Source: Pseudomonas sp. M30-35 (GTDB lineage: Bacteria > Pseudomonadota > Gammaproteobacteria > Pseudomonadales > Pseudomonadaceae). Taken from it: DNA of 64,000 bases. The stretch lies in the NCBI RefSeq assembly GCF_002163625.1, contig NZ_CP020892.1, positions 1,736,001-1,800,000 of the forward strand. The letters run 5' to 3'. This document shows, in pieces, positions 63,552 through 64,000 of the stretch; positions within the stretch are counted from its first letter, which is position 1, and the number at the start of each line of letters is the position of its first letter. The notes beneath the pieces are model-generated. The model searched no databases, had not been told where the DNA came from, and saw nothing but the letters and a program-made list of their open reading frames with translations. The position numbers and the translations under genes are program-made.

Positions 63552-63574
63552 CCGGGCGTAGAATTTACGCCCGG
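63552..63574. terminator. hairpin past the symporter gene
   Basis: CCGGGCGTA, loop GAATT, TACGCCCGG: a 9-bp perfect stem 14 bases beyond the minus-strand stop at 63589. No T-run on that side. Confidence 0.55.
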
Positions 63575-63588
63575 CAACGCTTGGTTAA

Positions 63589-64000
63589 TTAACTCTCAGT
63601 GGTCGCGAGTGTCTGTGTGGCAGCCGGTTTTTCCGAACACAGACTCACCAGTACAAAGCTGACTGCGCCAACCGCCAGGCTGTAGTAGATCGGTGTATTG
63701 GCTTCGAGGCCGTCGATAAACATGAAAACCGCCGCCGTGAGGCTACCCAGCGCCATACTTGCAATGGCGCCAGCAGTGGTTGCGCGCGTCCAGTAAATCG
63801 CACCCAACAACGGAATCAGCATGCCACCGACCAGCAGGTTGTAAGCCATGGTCAGAGCGCTGATAACATCACTGACGAGTAACGCAATCACCAGTACCAC
63901 ACAGCCCAGCAGCAGCGTGAAAACACGGTTTACATGTGCGCTTTCACTGGTGTTTTTGCGCTTGCTGAAAAGCGGCCAAAGATCTTGTGCTGCGGTGGTT
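63589..64000 (-). CDS. sodium:solute symporter, C-terminal part (5' end outside window)
   Basis: The frame is open to the window edge; the visible 136 residues form the last four or five membrane spans of a sodium:solute symporter (SSF/PanF-like): AAQDLWPLF, the span NLLVGGMLIPLLGAIYWTRATTAGAIASMALGSL and a final hydrophobic segment before a short Ala/Thr-rich tail. Substrate cannot be told from this part. An internal GTG at 63900 is not the true start. Confidence 0.8.
   Translation of the reverse strand, partial: TTAAQDLWPLFSKRKNTSESAHVNRVFTLLLGCVVLVIALLVSDVISALTMAYNLLVGGMLIPLLGAIYWTRATTAGAIASMALGSLTAAVFMFIDGLEANTPIYYSLAVGAVSFVLVSLCSEKPAATQTLATTES

Noticed and set aside
1..64000. tRNA, rRNA, integrase or attachment-site signals
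   Set aside because: I looked for TTCGA-type T-arms with CCA ends, recombinase motifs and flanking direct repeats and found none that could be supported by eye. A tRNAscan-SE or Rfam run would be decisive.

Overview
The window looks like chromosomal DNA from a gammaproteobacterium of the genus Pseudomonas in the broad sense. The evidence is gene content and close family resemblance: TtcA, SprT, ribonuclease D with YcgL and YcgN, AceK, YafJ, CysK, a MoxR/VWA pair, and a Pseudomonas-type late cobalamin operon behind a B12 riboswitch and btuB. Gene density is high. I see no prophage, insertion sequence, CRISPR array, rRNA or tRNA gene. This placement is inference from remembered protein families; no database was searched.

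Layout. 1-2.6 kb: the 3' end of an acyl-CoA ligase, an alpha-methylacyl-CoA racemase-like enzyme and a trypsin-like protease. 2.8-7.4 kb: housekeeping genes (sprT, a Yip1-like membrane protein, a DnaJ-related protein, ttcA), a 3-methyladenine glycosylase gene broken by an in-frame amber codon, and a sirtuin. 7.5-9.4 kb: three tandem NlpC/P60 cell-wall hydrolases. 9.5-10.5 kb: an O-methyltransferase and a small HNH protein. 10.5-23.1 kb: promoter, cobalamin riboswitch, btuB, a small membrane protein, then cobO-cobB-bluB-btuF-like-cbiB-cobC-cobQ-cobU-cobT-cobC phosphatase-cobS, mostly overlapping by 1-4 bases. Together these take up corrinoids, amidate and adenosylate them, make the lower ligand and assemble the nucleotide loop; the early corrin-ring genes are not here.

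23.1-34.7 kb: a MarR regulator next to an MFS transporter with a coupled 41-codon ORF, a FadL-like porin, a mercaptopyruvate sulfurtransferase, a SpoIIAA-like protein, a VOC protein, a spermidine-synthase-like methyltransferase, an SMP-30-like lactonase, rnd-ycgL, a hydroxyacid dehydrogenase and ycgN. 34.8-38.4 kb: an M61-like exported protease, an RNA methyltransferase, an HNH protein, a small secreted protein and a cyclic-nucleotide-binding protein. Two tail-to-tail gaps here are filled by copies of an 84-bp palindromic repeat. 38.5-47.2 kb: oligopeptidase, YafJ, MoxR/VWA, a DUF748-like protein and cysK.

47.2-59.2 kb is the most accessory-looking part. It holds three transport or catabolism modules, two of them with an adjacent divergent or convergent regulator: amidase/IclR with a 21-bp palindromic operator candidate; M20 amidohydrolase plus AbgT transporter with an MdcR-like LysR; a DMT exporter; and AtuA-type protein plus small partner plus CitMHS transporter with a divergent LysR. 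59.3-64 kb: aceK, a TonB-dependent receptor, a 44-codon ORF, octamer tandem repeats and the end of a sodium:solute symporter.

I did not find a clear-cut new defence or mobile system. The best candidates for something undescribed are the AtuA/CitMHS pathway, the signal-less BtuF-like protein inside the B12 operon, the triplicated heptapeptide at the CobQ P-loop, and the palindromic repeat arrays.
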